Below are positions 47,801 to 59,829 of a stretch of DNA of 64,000 nucleotides, piece after piece. Source of the stretch: Atriophallophorus winterbourni. Taxonomy: Eukaryota; Platyhelminthes; Trematoda; Plagiorchiida; Microphallidae. The first letter of the stretch is position 1. Every line of letters starts with the position of its first letter. The stretch spans positions 1 to 64,000 of the forward strand of contig JACCGJ010020328.1 in the NCBI GenBank assembly GCA_013407085.1, written 5' to 3'. Made by a program: the position numbers and the translations under genes. The notes below the pieces were generated by a model. It saw only the letters and a list, made by a program, of their open reading frames with translations, was not told where the DNA came from and searched no databases.

Positions 47801-50800
47801 CTCGAACGCTTCAAACTAACTCTAATTCTTATTGGTTTTCATTTCCAGTCCTAAGCATTCGCCGAACTCTTCAAATGACAGCGCTTCACGAAGGAGCCAA
47901 GCTCAATCCAAAACAGCATCTTTTGCGGATTACCGCGAATCATCCGATTCAAACGCTACCCCGTCACGAACGGCGAACAGAGGACGGCGAGGTAGAGGTC
48001 GCGGTGCGAAACAACATAAACGTGGAGCCACGTTCACCCACTTTGCTAATCCTGATCGCCTCTCTTCTAGAGCAGATCGCTTTAAAGAACATTTGAATTC
48101 AGATTCTACCCTCACCGGTTCCGGGTCCATTGCACGGACAACCAGTCAAGTGTTACTTAGCTTCATGTACGATGGACGCGATGAGCTGGCTGGTGAATTC
48201 GAAGCCTGCCAAATCGTCGGGACCATGCAAGAGTTGGAAAAGCGTTATCTACGTCTTACCCGAGTGAGTGCTAACTTGTAATCTTTTCTAATACGACATG
48301 TAAGCTTGCATTTGTTCAAGATTACGAGTCATTTTTCTCATCGTGAGTGCTTTATATTTCAACCGTAAACCGATTTGGTTTTTTCCATTTAACCGTCACT
48401 GTTTGTGTCTTATTATTTCCTGCAACACACAGGGACTCAAATCGTAGCAGATCCACGATGATATTGTTCCGTTTTATTTTTATCATTTTGCGAACGTTCA
48501 TTTATTTTCATGTGACCACATCAACTAATGTCTCAACCTATCGAAACCGTTTTTCGATCGTTGTGGTATTAAAAACAGTCAATTTAGCGCGAGACGTTAA
48601 AATTTCATAAGAATGTACGGAAGCGATCAGAAACCAAATTATACAGAGACGAAACAATATGATGAAACGCTAAATATGTTGTTGTTGTTGTTGGCCTCCT
48701 TCGGTCGATATCGACCATGGATGTACATCACAATCGCATGAATTTTCATGTTCTACAGCTTTTCGAATGACTAAGCAGTCTGATTCGAGAGGAATAATCT
48801 CTCCCGCAGCGCTTGCAACGATAGGCATAACTCGGTTGTGGGGCGTCAGTTGCATGCCGGCGGCGTGATCTGCGTTCAGCAGCCACGGGTTGTATCTGCT
48901 CCTCCCTATCATCATATAAAGAACATCCAGCTAACCTGTTCCTGTTCTTTTTCCTGGTGTCCTGTAGTTTGATCGAACTCGGTTTTGTTCACTTCGATTC
49001 TCCTATCGATCCGCCATTCATTTTCTAGGCCCCAGAACCGCACGAGGTTAGACCGCTGGAGGTTTTACAACAGTCCTTGGAACATGTCAAAAAGAAATGG
49101 ATTGAGAAATCTGACTATCATTGGGCTTGTGAACAGTTTAAAAGTATCAGACAGGACCTGACGGTTAGTCGCGCTTATTTTCTATTACATTTATCTATCT
49201 AACCGTTCCTGCTTATTCATTCTCCATCCCTTCTCAGGTTCAAGGCATCGAGGATGAATTCGCGGTAATTGTCTATGAAACCCATGCAGAAGCCGCACTG
49301 GATGCGGGTGATTTTGAGGAGTTCCATCAGTGCCAGAGCCAATTGCAACGGCTTTATAGTGAAGGCGCTAACTCCTCCAGAGTTTTGGAATTCACCGCTT
49401 ATCGTTTGCTGTATTACATTTTCACCTGGGATCTTTTAGGTCAGTTTTACTTTTACTGTGATGAGACGACGCTTATTTTGTTTTATTCGCATCCTTATCC
49501 CCAAACCTGAGAGTTCTTAAAGTCGTGTTCCGGATCTTAACTCCATAGAAGCATTTTTCGGAATACGAGATTGTAATGCGATTATTGTACGTGCTGGATC
49601 TTTGTTTCGATTGCCATGACTTATTCACCGATCCGGGTCTATATTGCTCATCTTAAATTTGCTCAGGTTGCTAGAGTTGTGGTCGTAAACATTGCTGGTT
49701 ATTGAAGGGTTTATCGCACGTGATATTATCGTCTCAATCATCCATTTGCACTCACCATCGATTGGAATATGAACTAGGCTTTGTGAAATACCAGTGAATT
49801 CCTCTTTTGAAGATTGTATTTCTTTGGGAATCTTCCGAAAGTCTGTCGATTCTATTATGTTTCTTGAAATTCTTCTGTAATTTGAATATCCGTATTGTTA
49901 TTGTCTGATCCTCTGGAATGAATATGGTCCTCATGTCTGTGACGAACTCGAGCATCTTTGATTTTGGGTATTGAATTTCCAGTTACTTGGATGACCATTC
50001 TAAGGTAGGTCGTAAATCGTTTACACTAACGTTCATGTTTCGTGTCAGCTCTATATATTTCAGCTATAGATGGTGTCGCCACTCATAATGAGTCGCATGC
50101 TGAAACCCGCTGTAGTCTCACTTCCATTTCTATTTTCTTTCCTGGGCAACCTGACGGTATCTTAGCCAACGTACAGTCTCTGTCTGTGCGGCACTGCCTG
50201 GACCAGGCTCGTGCTTTCATTCATTTGCAAATTTTCATGTAGCATATCACCGGAGTTGCATCGAGCTGCCAGTTTTTGCTGCATCAATGTGAAATTGTGA
50301 CACATTGAATTCTCACCTCAGGTCAGGGAATTGAATTTCGTTCCCCCTGTACCAATGTTCACTTAGCTGTCAAAGCAGGGTCAATCTCATTTGAACACGA
50401 TTCCACCCTGCCATGTGTTCACGATTCAACGAAAATTCATCAGTTCATGAGTGTCTAGCATCGGTTCCTATCTGCTTATGAGTTCCATGTTCCCATCGCC
50501 AAAATACTCGATGGGCATTGCGCTACTCCTACCATCGGATTTTGCCTGTGTTGATTCCAACCCGTCTCACACCCTATTTACAATTGTTTTGCCACGTAGC
50601 TGATATCAATCAAATATTGTCAGATCACTCTCGTCTATCTTTACTTACAGTATCTTAGCCCGCGTGCTGTCGGACTGTGTGGCACTTTGCCTGGATCAGG
50701 CTTGTGCTTTCATACCATCGTACCATACCATCTTTACTTAGGAATTTCGAGGGTTACTGTAAATAAGGCTTTAAGTTTTTAGTTTGCAGTAATCGGCTAT

Positions 50801-52600
50801 TCGTCAAATTAAGCAGGTTTTGCATAACTCATTTCGTCGTATCATCTGTGTAGCTGTACCGCTTTATGTAGCTTGTAATTTCGAATTCAACGGTACTGTT
50901 TTTCTGACTACAGCATTTGTTACCCCGATAAAATATGAATAATCCTTGCCGATATTTTCAATGCTCATGTCGAAAACTACTGATTTAACTTTTTTCAAAC
51001 TAACCGCAATCTTTTTTCTTTTCAGGTATAAATACCATAATGGCTGGCCTTAAACCAGTGCATAAATCTAACCCATGCATTCGTTTCGCCTTAGATGTTC
51101 GTTCTGCCTGGTCCTTGCACAATTACCGTCGGTTTTTCCGGATAGTTTGTCCTTCGGACGAGTCAAAACAACCACCCATGAGATGTGGCCAGGTTATTTT
51201 TTGGTTCTTGCAGCGCGAACGGAAGGATGCGCTGAGGACCATTTTTAAAGTGTGCGTCACCGGTAGTTTTCAGTATCACGAGCTCGTGTGTCTAAAACGA
51301 AAGTTGTTGTGTACTTGATATTGCACAGATGTGCAATGGTGAAATACTTCTGAACTACACACGGCTAAACTGATGGTCAACCGTAATGAGCCTCAAACGA
51401 GAGCAAACTGTAGTCTCCCTGGCATTAGCCCCTCCTATCAACGTCTTGGTGCGGACTGCATAACGGTATCTCAACCAACATGTATTCTGTAACCGTGACA
51501 CTGCTTGACTGCAAACGTAATTTGATATACCACTTGTTAGTATTTTAAAGTATAGCTTTTTAGATGCACCTGGATTACATTACTAGATCAACATTCGCAT
51601 ATATTGCATCCTTTCTAAGCAGCGTTGATTTCGTAATGCCAGCGTGGCTGGTGAATTGTATTTGTGATTGATGAACTTGCAATTTTTACTTCAGGCAACC
51701 TGACGATATCCTATCTAACGCACTGCCCCACGGGCAGTCGTTGACATGTACCTAATGCTGGCAGATTAATAAAAACAGCAAAGTCGTTTACACGCGGAAA
51801 GCCTGTATAGACTTATCTCTCACTTCAAAAAAATTCTGGTCTAGGTTCGCTTCAAATACATGTCATGGATTTTCTTTGTAATCTGGTCAGGTTAGATAAT
51901 CACCCTCTAAGAATCAATGCCTTCGATTGTATTAAGCAATCTTATCTTAGTTTTCTCGGTTTATATGTTGAGTGTGTTTGCCACAACATGTACCTCTCCA
52001 CGCTAGTAATATCGAGAATAAACATCAGAAATATTTCACATTTTTAAATGCTATTTTGATATGTTTGTCAGTCATTGCGTTCTCGTTGAACAATCATACC
52101 CAATGAACTGTCTGTCAAATTTCGCTTGACTACAAAAATCTGTATTCACTTCCTCCTATCCTCATATTTTTGTTGAGAAAATTGTTTGTTTTCCTTATCA
52201 AGAACTAATTTGTCTTTTTTACGTTTATCATGCGAATTCTACACCAATTGATGGCTCCTTCCCTCTTCAACCATCGTTTCCCTGGGGTTTTTTGTGAAAC
52301 CGTTGCGCTTCTCCTTGCTTTTTGTTGTTGTTGTTTTGCGGGGATTGGCAATCTATCTTTCATCTATTGTTCATGCCCATGTATGCGTGCACACGCTTTG
52401 TTTTCTGTCTCGCCTTCGATAGTTTTCGACCTAATTTAAGCCTGCAATACGTATCAGATTTAATCCGCTTCGCCTCAATCAAGGAATGTAGAGAGTTTAT
52501 CTGTAAAGAATTTTCGATGCCAGAAGAACAGCTGCCGGTTTCTTCGGAGGACAAAATTGACTGCAAATTGTTGTGGAATGCAATAAGCCAAGCAAGTTGA
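38842..52600 (+). CDS. LENG8: LENG8/THP3-like SAC3/GANP-domain protein, copy 2 (10 exons, 775 codons)
   Basis: Exons: 38842-38922, 38954-39344, 43249-43372, 45882-46082, 47346-47720, 47849-48263, 49029-49163, 49238-49439, 51026-51251, 52423-52600 (sum 2328 nt). All junctions are GT-AG with matching phases. Intron 1 is only 31 nt. The start ATG follows a likely acceptor (TTTTGTAG) 10 nt upstream, so a 5' UTR exon or trans-spliced leader is possible. Domain order is as in copy 1, with SAC3/GANP blocks in exons 6-10: [66 protein letters not shown]. The four differences from copy 1 are VAG/VTG in exon 2, RSRS/RSRA in exon 5, and TASFAD/TGSFPD in exon 6. Exon 7 differs by four synonymous bases only. 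Intron 2 holds a ~2-kb retrotransposon relic. Confidence 0.93.
39604..39821. repeat. Fold-back with opposed hammerhead-like relics (right arm)
   Basis: Mirror of 28363-28580: minus-strand relic CACCTGATGACGAC..GTCAGAAA and plus-strand relic CACCTGATGGCGGTAAACAG. Lies in LENG8-like intron 2. Confidence 0.65.
39944..40026 (+). repeat. RepA SINE-like repeat, degenerate
   Basis: Mirror of 28158-28240. The last part, GGTTGCCCAGGCCTAAACAG, is conserved. Confidence 0.75.
40333..40393 (+). repeat. Hammerhead-like relic (right arm)
   Basis: GCCTGATGACGGCAAACAAC then GTCATACTGGTTGTGG. Mirror of 27785-27845. Confidence 0.5.
40646..42790 (+). pseudogene. Non-LTR endonuclease/reverse transcriptase relic inside intron 2 of copy 2
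   Basis: Mirror of 25088-27232, with the same stops and frameshifts. Blocks in order are [15 protein letters not shown] (40660-40878), [18 protein letters not shown] (41321-41554), [20 protein letters not shown] (41717-41905), EHTDDISL and [15 protein letters not shown] (42206-42505). Confidence 0.8.
43834..43935 (+). repeat. RepA SINE-like repeat with GT-type tail
   Basis: GTGTGGTGTGTGTGGAAGCA through CCAGGCCTAGACAG. Mirror of 23943-24044. Confidence 0.85.
44600..44872 (-). repeat. Smα-like Pol III/hammerhead element with terminal inverted repeats (right arm, single copy)
   Basis: Minus strand has the same A box, B box (GGTTCGAATCC) and hammerhead as the left units, enclosed by CAAAGTTGATTACGACGGTC-type inverted repeats. 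The left arm has two such units. Confidence 0.8.
44675..44732 (-). ncRNA. Hammerhead ribozyme, type I, consensus intact
   Basis: The reverse complement contains CTGATGA (44713-44719), stem II GCTC/GAGC, GAAA, CTCGAG, the GTC cleavage triplet, and stem I GCACTG/CAGTGC. All core bases are conserved. Confidence 0.9.
48660..48950 (-). mobile_element. 5'-truncated RTE-like element end (intron of copy 2)
   Basis: Mirror of 18478-18745: (GTT)n tail at about 48677-48694 and the zinc-finger coding end, slightly more degraded. Confidence 0.8.
50141..50225 (-). repeat. RepA SINE-like repeat
   Basis: CCTGGGCAACCTGACGGTAT through CAGGCTCGTGCTTTCATTCAT. Mirror of 17250-17330. Confidence 0.8.
50646..50715 (-). 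repeat. RepA SINE-like repeat, truncated
   Basis: TACAGTATCTTAGCCCGCGT through GATCAGGCTTGTGCTTTCATAC. Mirror of 16755-16830. Confidence 0.75.
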
Positions 52601-53849
52601 CAACCCCGCTTATCGCACGCTCGTCGGTATATCAAGGGATCGTGTTGCAGAGGCCAATGTATATACAATGATTGCTAATCAAATATATTCTTTTTAAAAT
52701 TTGCTTTGTAACAGTTAGACTCTAGATTGAACCACGGCATAAACAGTCACTAATAGTTTAAAATCTCAACTACTGGCTCCGTAAATCCCTAAAAACTTGT
52801 CTCATTACCTTAGTTACGATAAGTTATACTGGATTCTCGCTTCCACTTTTCTTTTCATATCAGTTTATGCTAGGCGAACCTGACAGTATCTCAACCCGCG
52901 TGTAGTTTCTGCCTGTAGGGTAATTTGCCAGATTTCATACATACATATTTGGTTGTCTTTACACTCATTAAAACCTTCGTGTCTAAAGTTTACCGATCAA
53001 CGAAGAAAACTGCATGGTTTATTTATTACTTGCGTGATTATCGATTTCTAGCTGTTTACATAAAATCACGAGTCTGATGCCGCGCAGCAATAGAGCGCAC
53101 AAGGTACTGTCTAACTCCAGCTGCATGAGAAACGGTGGATGTGAATCCTGCGAGTTTCCGCAAACTTCTCAGTGTCGGCGGCAACGGCTAGCTGCGCAGA
53201 CCGAAAGTACTGCACGGTTGCCAGAAATTGTTTCTAGCATGGGTTGCGGTAACTGCCGGACTAGTTTTCTGAACCGTTACAGTTGTTACACGTGTACCGA
53301 TTTGAAGCAAAAGCATACCCTGCGACTCGTTATGGAGCACACCGATGAAGATAAATGATCTACAGATGCGATATCGGTCTACGATGAAAAATAACCGTAA
53401 TATTATTAATTATAGGTCATTTATCTTCATCTGTATACTCCGTACCGAACCAACAGACCGGAATCTGTTGGTGTGCTACTCTGTCTTAAACTGCGTTTTG
53501 ATTTATATAGTTTGTATTCGATGAACCATTATCAGCTTTTTCGTCAAAACGCATTCGGCGATGGAACGGCTATTTTAATCCCATGTTCAGAGGAGAATAA
53601 ATTCTCTTTGTTAAATTCCTCAAGCGTGGTATCTGCCACCACATGCGCGCAATCCCATTTCTGTCTCAGGGATAGTGTAATGACGTTGGCGGACTGTCAC
53701 CAGCGTCCACAGGTTTCAAGATTTATGGCGATTTCGGTTAATCAAATTACATGTATACAACTCGAACCTGAGGCAATGCCACATGAAGAGGTTTCCATCT
53801 ACCCCCATTGCGACAGCTTAATAAAACCGTTGCATTTGACTTGCAAATA
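52601..53849. other. Region downstream of LENG8-like copy 2, no supported gene
   Basis: Contains a 93-codon Cys-rich frame (53077-53358) and a 125-codon frame (53473-53850). Neither is preserved as an open frame in the mirror copy and neither matches a family I know. A degenerate RepA copy is at about 52858-52945. Confidence 0.4.
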
Positions 53850-54716
53850 GATTAAACGTTACTCTTTATGATTAAAGTCATTCTCATTTTTTTATTGTGG
53901 TCCATAGATATTGTATGTATGTATGACAGCACAAGCTTGATCCAGGCAAAGTGCCGCACAGTCATAGGCTGCGCATGGGCTAAGATACCGTCAGGTTGCC
54001 CAGGCCTAGACAAATATGAGAAACCAAATAGAAATGATAGTAAGACTCCAGCGTGTTTTAGCATGCAGTTCACTACCTGTGGCCAATCGCTTTAGCACCG
54101 TGTTAGCCGCATATCAAGAAAAGCTTGTTTCCAAATGGGCTTGTATCGCTTAAAGCAAAGGCTGCCACAGGATTCAATTTTTTCCAATACTGGTGTATCG
54201 TATGAACCAGGAAATCATTAAGTATAACTTTGGGTAAAAATATTGAGAGGCTAAATTTGGTGACAAAAATGCTTCGTTTGGTTTGTCCGGTAGCACTAAT
54301 TTTGGCGTCATGGTCATGCCAAACAAGTATTGTTCATGATGACGGTCCGGTAAACTTATGTCAAGCCGCTACAATAGCCGTATTTTTAGTAGTTTTGAAT
54401 GTTGTCAACAAACAGGTTTTCACAGTTAATGTCGCTAACCCTTTTTATGACCGCATTGCATGTAATACGCGAAACCGATGTGCCTTCAGATCTTGTTCTG
54501 ACAAGCAATGAACACGACATTGATATCGTTGCTCACGAAAGTGCACTACGACCCTGATCAATTCGTCATCCACTTTGAATATCTGTTTGAAGCTGTAAGA
54601 ACAAATAATGCCCTGATCAATATTGTGACATTGATTGATGTTCTTCAAAACGCAATTAATTGCCAATCAGCAACATCGAAGTAAGCTCCACATTTGTCCT
54701 CGAGAAAAAAATCGAA
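53850..54716 (+). other. ~860-bp segment absent from the left arm
   Basis: Between matched flanks CAAATAGATTAA and ATTTAAACTAAGAAGG. It contains a RepA copy (53912-54020) and, near 54480-54700, an endonuclease-end fragment (SDLVLTSNEHDIDIVAHESA) of the CR1 relic that continues to the right. Because that relic is contiguous here, deletion from the left arm is the simpler reading. Confidence 0.75.
53912..54020 (+). repeat. RepA SINE-like repeat with GTAT tail (right arm only)
   Basis: TTGTATGTATGTATGACAGC through GGCCTAGACAAATATGAG. Confidence 0.88.
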
Positions 54717-56730
54717 TTTAAACTAAGAAGGCAAACTCGTAAATGATTAAAGGTGTGAAATATTACTAGGCGTCAGCATCGGAGATCTGGAAACGTTCCG
54801 ATTACTGGGGAACAAAATCAACAAATTTGTCATCCAAGACAGGTTGTACTACTAAGAACAGATACTACGCATGATGGAGTTCAACCCCAGAATACTCTAA
54901 CGTATGGTTAACTAGCAAACTATGATGCAACCGTGTACACGTCAATTGTAGCAACAACAACTGCATCAGCAACTACTGAAGCATTAGCCACGTTTTATTC
55001 ATCTATATTCAGCCAGAGAGAATAGACATCCCAAAAGAAACCACTTCAACCACGGTTCCCCTCGAAACGCATCCTTCAAATATTTTTTAATCTAAAATCG
55101 GTAAAGTCTACCGGATCCGACAGATTAACCCCGCTTATATTCAAGCAATGTGGCGCGATTCCTATTGATTGGAAACGGAGTAATTTCTCCTATTTATAAA
55201 GGAGAAGAGCGGTCCGATGTTTATAATTAAAGATCCGTTACTCTGTTACGTGTGATTTACAATTTACTTTAGCACCTCATTGTTGATGATCTAGTGAAAA
55301 ATTCTGATTTCAACAAAATGGCATGGATTTAGCCGGAAAGATTTCTGCTTATTTAATTTGCTGATAGTGCTAGATTTGCATCAGTAGCCCAGAAGACTGT
55401 CTGCTATTACAAAAAGATCTTGATGCGCTTCACAATTGGTCGTTGAAGAACAAACTGCCGTTTAACTTCAAATGCAGGATTGTGAACGTGGGGAATCGAG
55501 TAGAGTTCACATATCACATAGGTTCGCATGTCCTTGAAAATTGCAGTGAAGAAAAAGATTTGGTTATCGACCTGACGTTCGGTTGGATTATTTTTAGCTC
55601 TGACACTTAGGCATAACTTTTCAGTCTATCTGTGTGATTTTTGGATACCTATGTAAAAGTTTGTTACCACGGATCAACTCAACAATTAACTATCATCGAC
55701 TTGTCGTTCTTTGTGTGCAGCAATAGTGGATTTTGTGCCCTTCGTTTGTTCATTGATTTCGCTTCTGTGTTTGTGCTGTTGGATTTACCTTTTCGGAAAC
55801 TCGGAGGAGGATTACACAGCATGCATTCAATTTTATACAAACATTATCAACGGGAGACTGACAACTCGCGGCTAAATTTGGTAACGAAATTTACTTAGAG
55901 CTCAGTCACTTCGCACCAACTCTACACAATACCAAATCTACCAACTCCGGCAGTATAGATTATTTTACTAACTTGGTTGAACTTTTGGTTGACCCTGTTA
56001 AGATAAATCAATCTGTTGCTAGCGAAACATTTATCGTCTGTGAGACAATGTTAAGGTCAAATCTGTCACGTCGCAAATGCTCACCACTTGTCGCGGAGGC
56101 GATATCGATCCTCTATGATGAGAACATTCTAGGCGTATGTTACGTCTGTAAACCTAGTCAAACAAAACCAAACGAGAGTCTGCGTGCTTAAGCAAGTGTC
56201 CAGCAATGCAGCCTGAATGAACGCATGTTGAGCTTAGAGCTCAGCATACAAACATTGAAGGCATCATTTAAAACTGTAGCTAACGCTTAGAACTCTAGGT
56301 ATACCGGTATAACTACCGGAAAATCTAATCTATAATGCCAACCAGACAAAATATACATCGCCGCAGATCATTTCACACGAACACAACTATTATAAATCTT
56401 CCAGACTGTCTTGCGGAGCGATCTTATCATCAAGATTCAACCATTATAAAACCGACCATCAACGGTATGTCTGGCCTAAATTCATGGATCAACAAGGTTA
56501 CGAAGGCCAAGCCCGTCTGTTCAGCTGAAACGATTTGATTCAAATCCAAGGGTCACGGCGCAAAAGAACTCAAAAATCTCAGTGTAATCTGTGCCAACGT
56601 ACAGGAATCCAGCGAACACGTTTTGCGAATAGACAGAAAAACGACCTAGAAAAATGGTTCAAAAACTGTACGATGTTGGGTCCCAAAACCATCAGACCGA
56701 GAGCAGTTACACGCTTAATTCTCCTCATAT
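54480..56730 (+). pseudogene. Decayed CR1-type relics (right arm)
   Basis: Endonuclease end at ~54480-54700, RT pieces at ~54990-55620 (PIYKGEERSDVYN, decayed palm), then an ORF1-like zinc-finger start (55973-56191, VCYVCKPS) and ORF1 fragment (56535-56810, LEKWFKNCTMLGP). At least two old elements are joined. Confidence 0.65.
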
Positions 56731-57275
56731 TTTGGTCATTCAATGTTTGTAATGGTCTAAGAAGCAACAGGCTTAACAACAAACATAGGATGGTAAAGAT
56801 TGAAATATAAGTGTATAAAAAAGATAAGGAATTAGATTAAGCAGTATATAAGTGTTCGGGAAACGAATAATTCAATGAAAGTTCGTGTAATTTTGTTTTA
56901 AAGTCATGCAAGCCAATGGAGTGAGCAATGGTTAAAGGTAAACTGGTCCGAGTAAAACAGAGACGGACAGAATAAAAATACATTTTACAGTTCAGGCGGG
57001 AAAGGGGTACCACCAGCACATATGGTGTCTGTCCGTGTATGTTTTACTTGGAACAGTTTACCTTCAACCGTTGCTCACGCCACTAGCTAGCATGAATTTA
57101 AAACGAAATTAGATGAATTTTTATTGCATTATTCGTTTCCCGAAGACTTATATACTGCGTGATCTACTTCCTCATCTTGTTTATACACTTAAATTTCAAT
57201 TTTTACCATCCTATAGTTGTTGTTAAGCTTGTTGCTTTTTAGACCATTAAAAACCTTGAATTACCTTGAATGGGT
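56730..57275. repeat. Inverted pair of CR1-type 3' ends (right arm)
   Basis: Minus-strand 3' end (frame 56837-57019 with FYSVRLCFTRTSLPL) meets a plus-strand 3' end at about 57000. Mirror of 11135-11690. Confidence 0.7.
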
Positions 57276-57655
57276 CCGATAATTTCTCGTATCCATTCGC
57301 GTGAATAAATCCTGTAAGGGATGGTTTGGGGTATGTAATATTTTGTAAAGTCGATAGGGAAATTCAAATTGATTCAGATGAGCTATCCTTTATAAGGCTT
57401 GTTTCGCATGCCTAGAACTAGTTTTGTTGAGCGGTGATAGATTCCCTGCATAATGTCAACATTTTTCTTGAGCCACGGAGACCATGAATCCACACCATAT
57501 TCCATTACTGGTCTCAAGTATGTATTCATGATTCTTGGGAATATCTCGGGCGAAAATATTCCAAATACCCGTTTGAGTATGTTGAGGACACGCGTTGCCT
57601 TTGTAAATCCAGTGTAAATTTGTAGTGAGGATTTTAAACCGGAGCATATGCAATT
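57276..57655 (-). pseudogene. CR1-type RT C-terminal fragment spanning the palindrome edge
   Basis: Minus-strand frame 57456-57653 (KGNACPQHTQTGIWNIFARD) is the equivalent, in a shifted frame, of the CR1 region before the YIHPVVDY motif. The arm boundary near 57466 cuts through it. The left arm keeps only the part beyond the boundary. Confidence 0.65.
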
Positions 57656-57759
57656 ATCAAAATTTAAGTTTTATGCTGGAAAAAGCAAATAGCTTTACAA
57701 TACCATAGGATATATTTATAAAAGTTAAACAAATCGTTACTTTAATGATTGCGTCCATG

Positions 57760-59770
57760 ATGAACTACCGTGTTCTGTGTGCCGAGTTACAAACCACTAG
57801 GTTCGCACAACTGGATTAATCCGATCCGGATAGTCATTGGCGCTCTCTTACAGCACCTGAAATCTATTTCGGAGGAACATTCAATGTTTGTTTTGAAGAA
57901 ATCTCAACGTAATAAATTTTTACTAGGAAGCAGGACTAAAATGTGGATGAAACAAAGAGCAATAGCAATGGAGTTTCACAAGTCTACCATCATAGCTGAT
58001 TCTTGGGCACAATTTACACGACTGCGAAACAAAGTTATCAGCTTAATTGGAGATGATAAACAAGCATTCCAATCGCAATTGTTTTCTCAGATGCATCAGA
58101 AACTGAAGCTCTTATATACTCGCAAACGATAGAACGTATATTCAACCAGGAGTCCTTGTCCTAAAAACTTAGGCTTCACAGAATCAAATAATCAGACCGC
58201 TGATCTGTTAGCAGACAATTATGACGGAGTTCTTGCGCCGAAATCCACGGAGCCTGATCAGGAATCAATCATTCGATTTGACCGACCGACCTCGAGTGAA
58301 GTATTGATTACTCCGATGGTGGTAGAGCAGCACTTGCCAAACTTAAACGTAAAGAAATCTCCAGGGCAAGACGAGGTAAATCCAAAGCTGCTCGAAACCT
58401 GTCATGCGCAGCTATCTGAACCTCTATCCTGTATGTTTAATAATTTGCTCCAAGCTGGTGTGGTACCAAAAGACTGGAAACTGAGACAAATAATATCGAT
58501 TTACAACGGTGGTTGCCGTTCTGAAGTTAAAAATTACAGGCCGGTGACATTGCTGTCTTCTGTATAAAAAGTTTTGAGCGAATAATAACCGCAGAAATAG
58601 TGCGACATCTGGAAGATGCCTAACATGGATTTTGCAGAAATTGCTCTTGTCTAACAAATTTTCTAAAAGCTTAGACGATTGGACGACGGTTGTAGATGCG
58701 AGGGGATGTATTCATGCGCGCTACCTGGAAATTTCTAAAGTTTTCGACAGAGTTGATCATAATTTACTCTTGAACAAGTTAATGAATCCAGGTATTTTTT
58801 GAAGTCTATATGAATTGATAAGTGATTACCACAACAACAGACACATCAGAGTTCATGTGGACGGCCTATTATAGGAGAAAATCGATGTCAGTGGCGGTGT
58901 TCTACAAGGCTCAGTTCTTGAACCAATACTGTTCCTAGTATATATGAACGATATACCAATACCAAATTTACAGTAAGATGGCTTTGTATGTTGACGATAT
59001 AAAAGTATGGAGACGAATCAGTAATGCTGATGATTGTATTTTGCTGCAAAACGATTTGAATGCTTTGTACAACTGGTCATCCAAAATGAACTGTCTTTGA
59101 ATATGCAAAAGTCGATGATCATTCAGATCGGTCTTCACCTTAGCTTTTCCTATCGATACAATCTCGGCGACAGAAACTTGGAGTACACCGAAGAAGAAAA
59201 GGAGCTGGGTGTCTGGATTTGCGGTAGTTTGAAAAATGGTCAAAAATGCGAAGCCGTTTACAAAAGCACGTCTCAGCTGATCGGCATGTTATTTGGACGC
59301 TTTGCCCGATTTCCTCTCACGATGAACCCATATATACACCCGGTTATAGACTATACCGCACAAGCCTAGACACCACGGCTCCCAAAAGACATCTTACTTC
59401 TGGATCGCATATATCAGATAGCTTCTAAGATTGTTATTGGGCTTGAAAATACGCCATTCGCCGAGCGACTCAGACGACTGAAGCTGAGGACACTTGCACA
59501 AAGGAATACAAAATACTAACTAATATTTCACATCCCCTGGGCATATTATTCCAACTTGGAACTTCCAGTAACAGCCGTGGCCATAGTTGCAAGTTGGAAT
59601 TACCACATTCCAAACGAAACTACAGCAATTATTTTTATTCGGTGCATGTGTGCTTTGTTTGGAATTCCCTACCTGTCGATTTGGTAAGCTCAAGCGGTTT
59701 ACCTATATTCAAATCGAAAACTAACGATTATATGAGAGCTAATTCGAATTTTGCCCCCAACTATTAATAA
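57760..59770 (+). pseudogene. Decayed CR1-type reverse transcriptase
   Basis: Plus-strand pieces: a pre-RT region (57770-58132, RTKMWMKQRAIAMEFHKSTI), palm start (58304-58567, VKKSPGQDEVNPKLLE and NYRPVTLLSSV), a degraded YVDDIKVW catalytic box near 58985, and thumb fragments to about 59760. Stops and frameshifts throughout. Endonuclease not found. Confidence 0.75.
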
Positions 59771-59829
59771 ACTATCACCGTCCCATTAGTTTGATTATAT
59801 ATAAACGTGCGAATGTGTTGTCGCGAATA

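Larger units (their letters stand above)
35852..57466. repeat. Right arm of the ~46-kb imperfect palindrome
   Basis: Reverse complement of 10946-32328. It carries LENG8-like copy 2 and the same nested repeats. It lacks the 306-bp hammerhead monomer and one Smα-like unit of the left arm, and has about 860 bp extra at 53850-54716. The outer limit falls inside a minus-strand CR1 fragment (TAATGTCAACATTTTTC shared, then divergent). Confidence 0.97.

Noticed and set aside
53077..53358. Cys-rich 93-codon protein
   Set aside because: The mirror sequence in the left arm has a stop and indels in this frame, and no known motif was found.
54230..54511. 93-codon frame with hydrophobic stretch as a membrane protein gene
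   Set aside because: It overlaps a decayed CR1 endonuclease in another frame, shows no start or splice context, and is absent from the left arm.
10946..57466. Simple chimeric read or missing-adapter artefact producing the palindrome
   Set aside because: The arms differ by many substitutions and private indels, and the spacer is not symmetric, so a single-molecule fold-back artefact is unlikely. A haplotype misjoin is not excluded and is listed as the refuting alternative.
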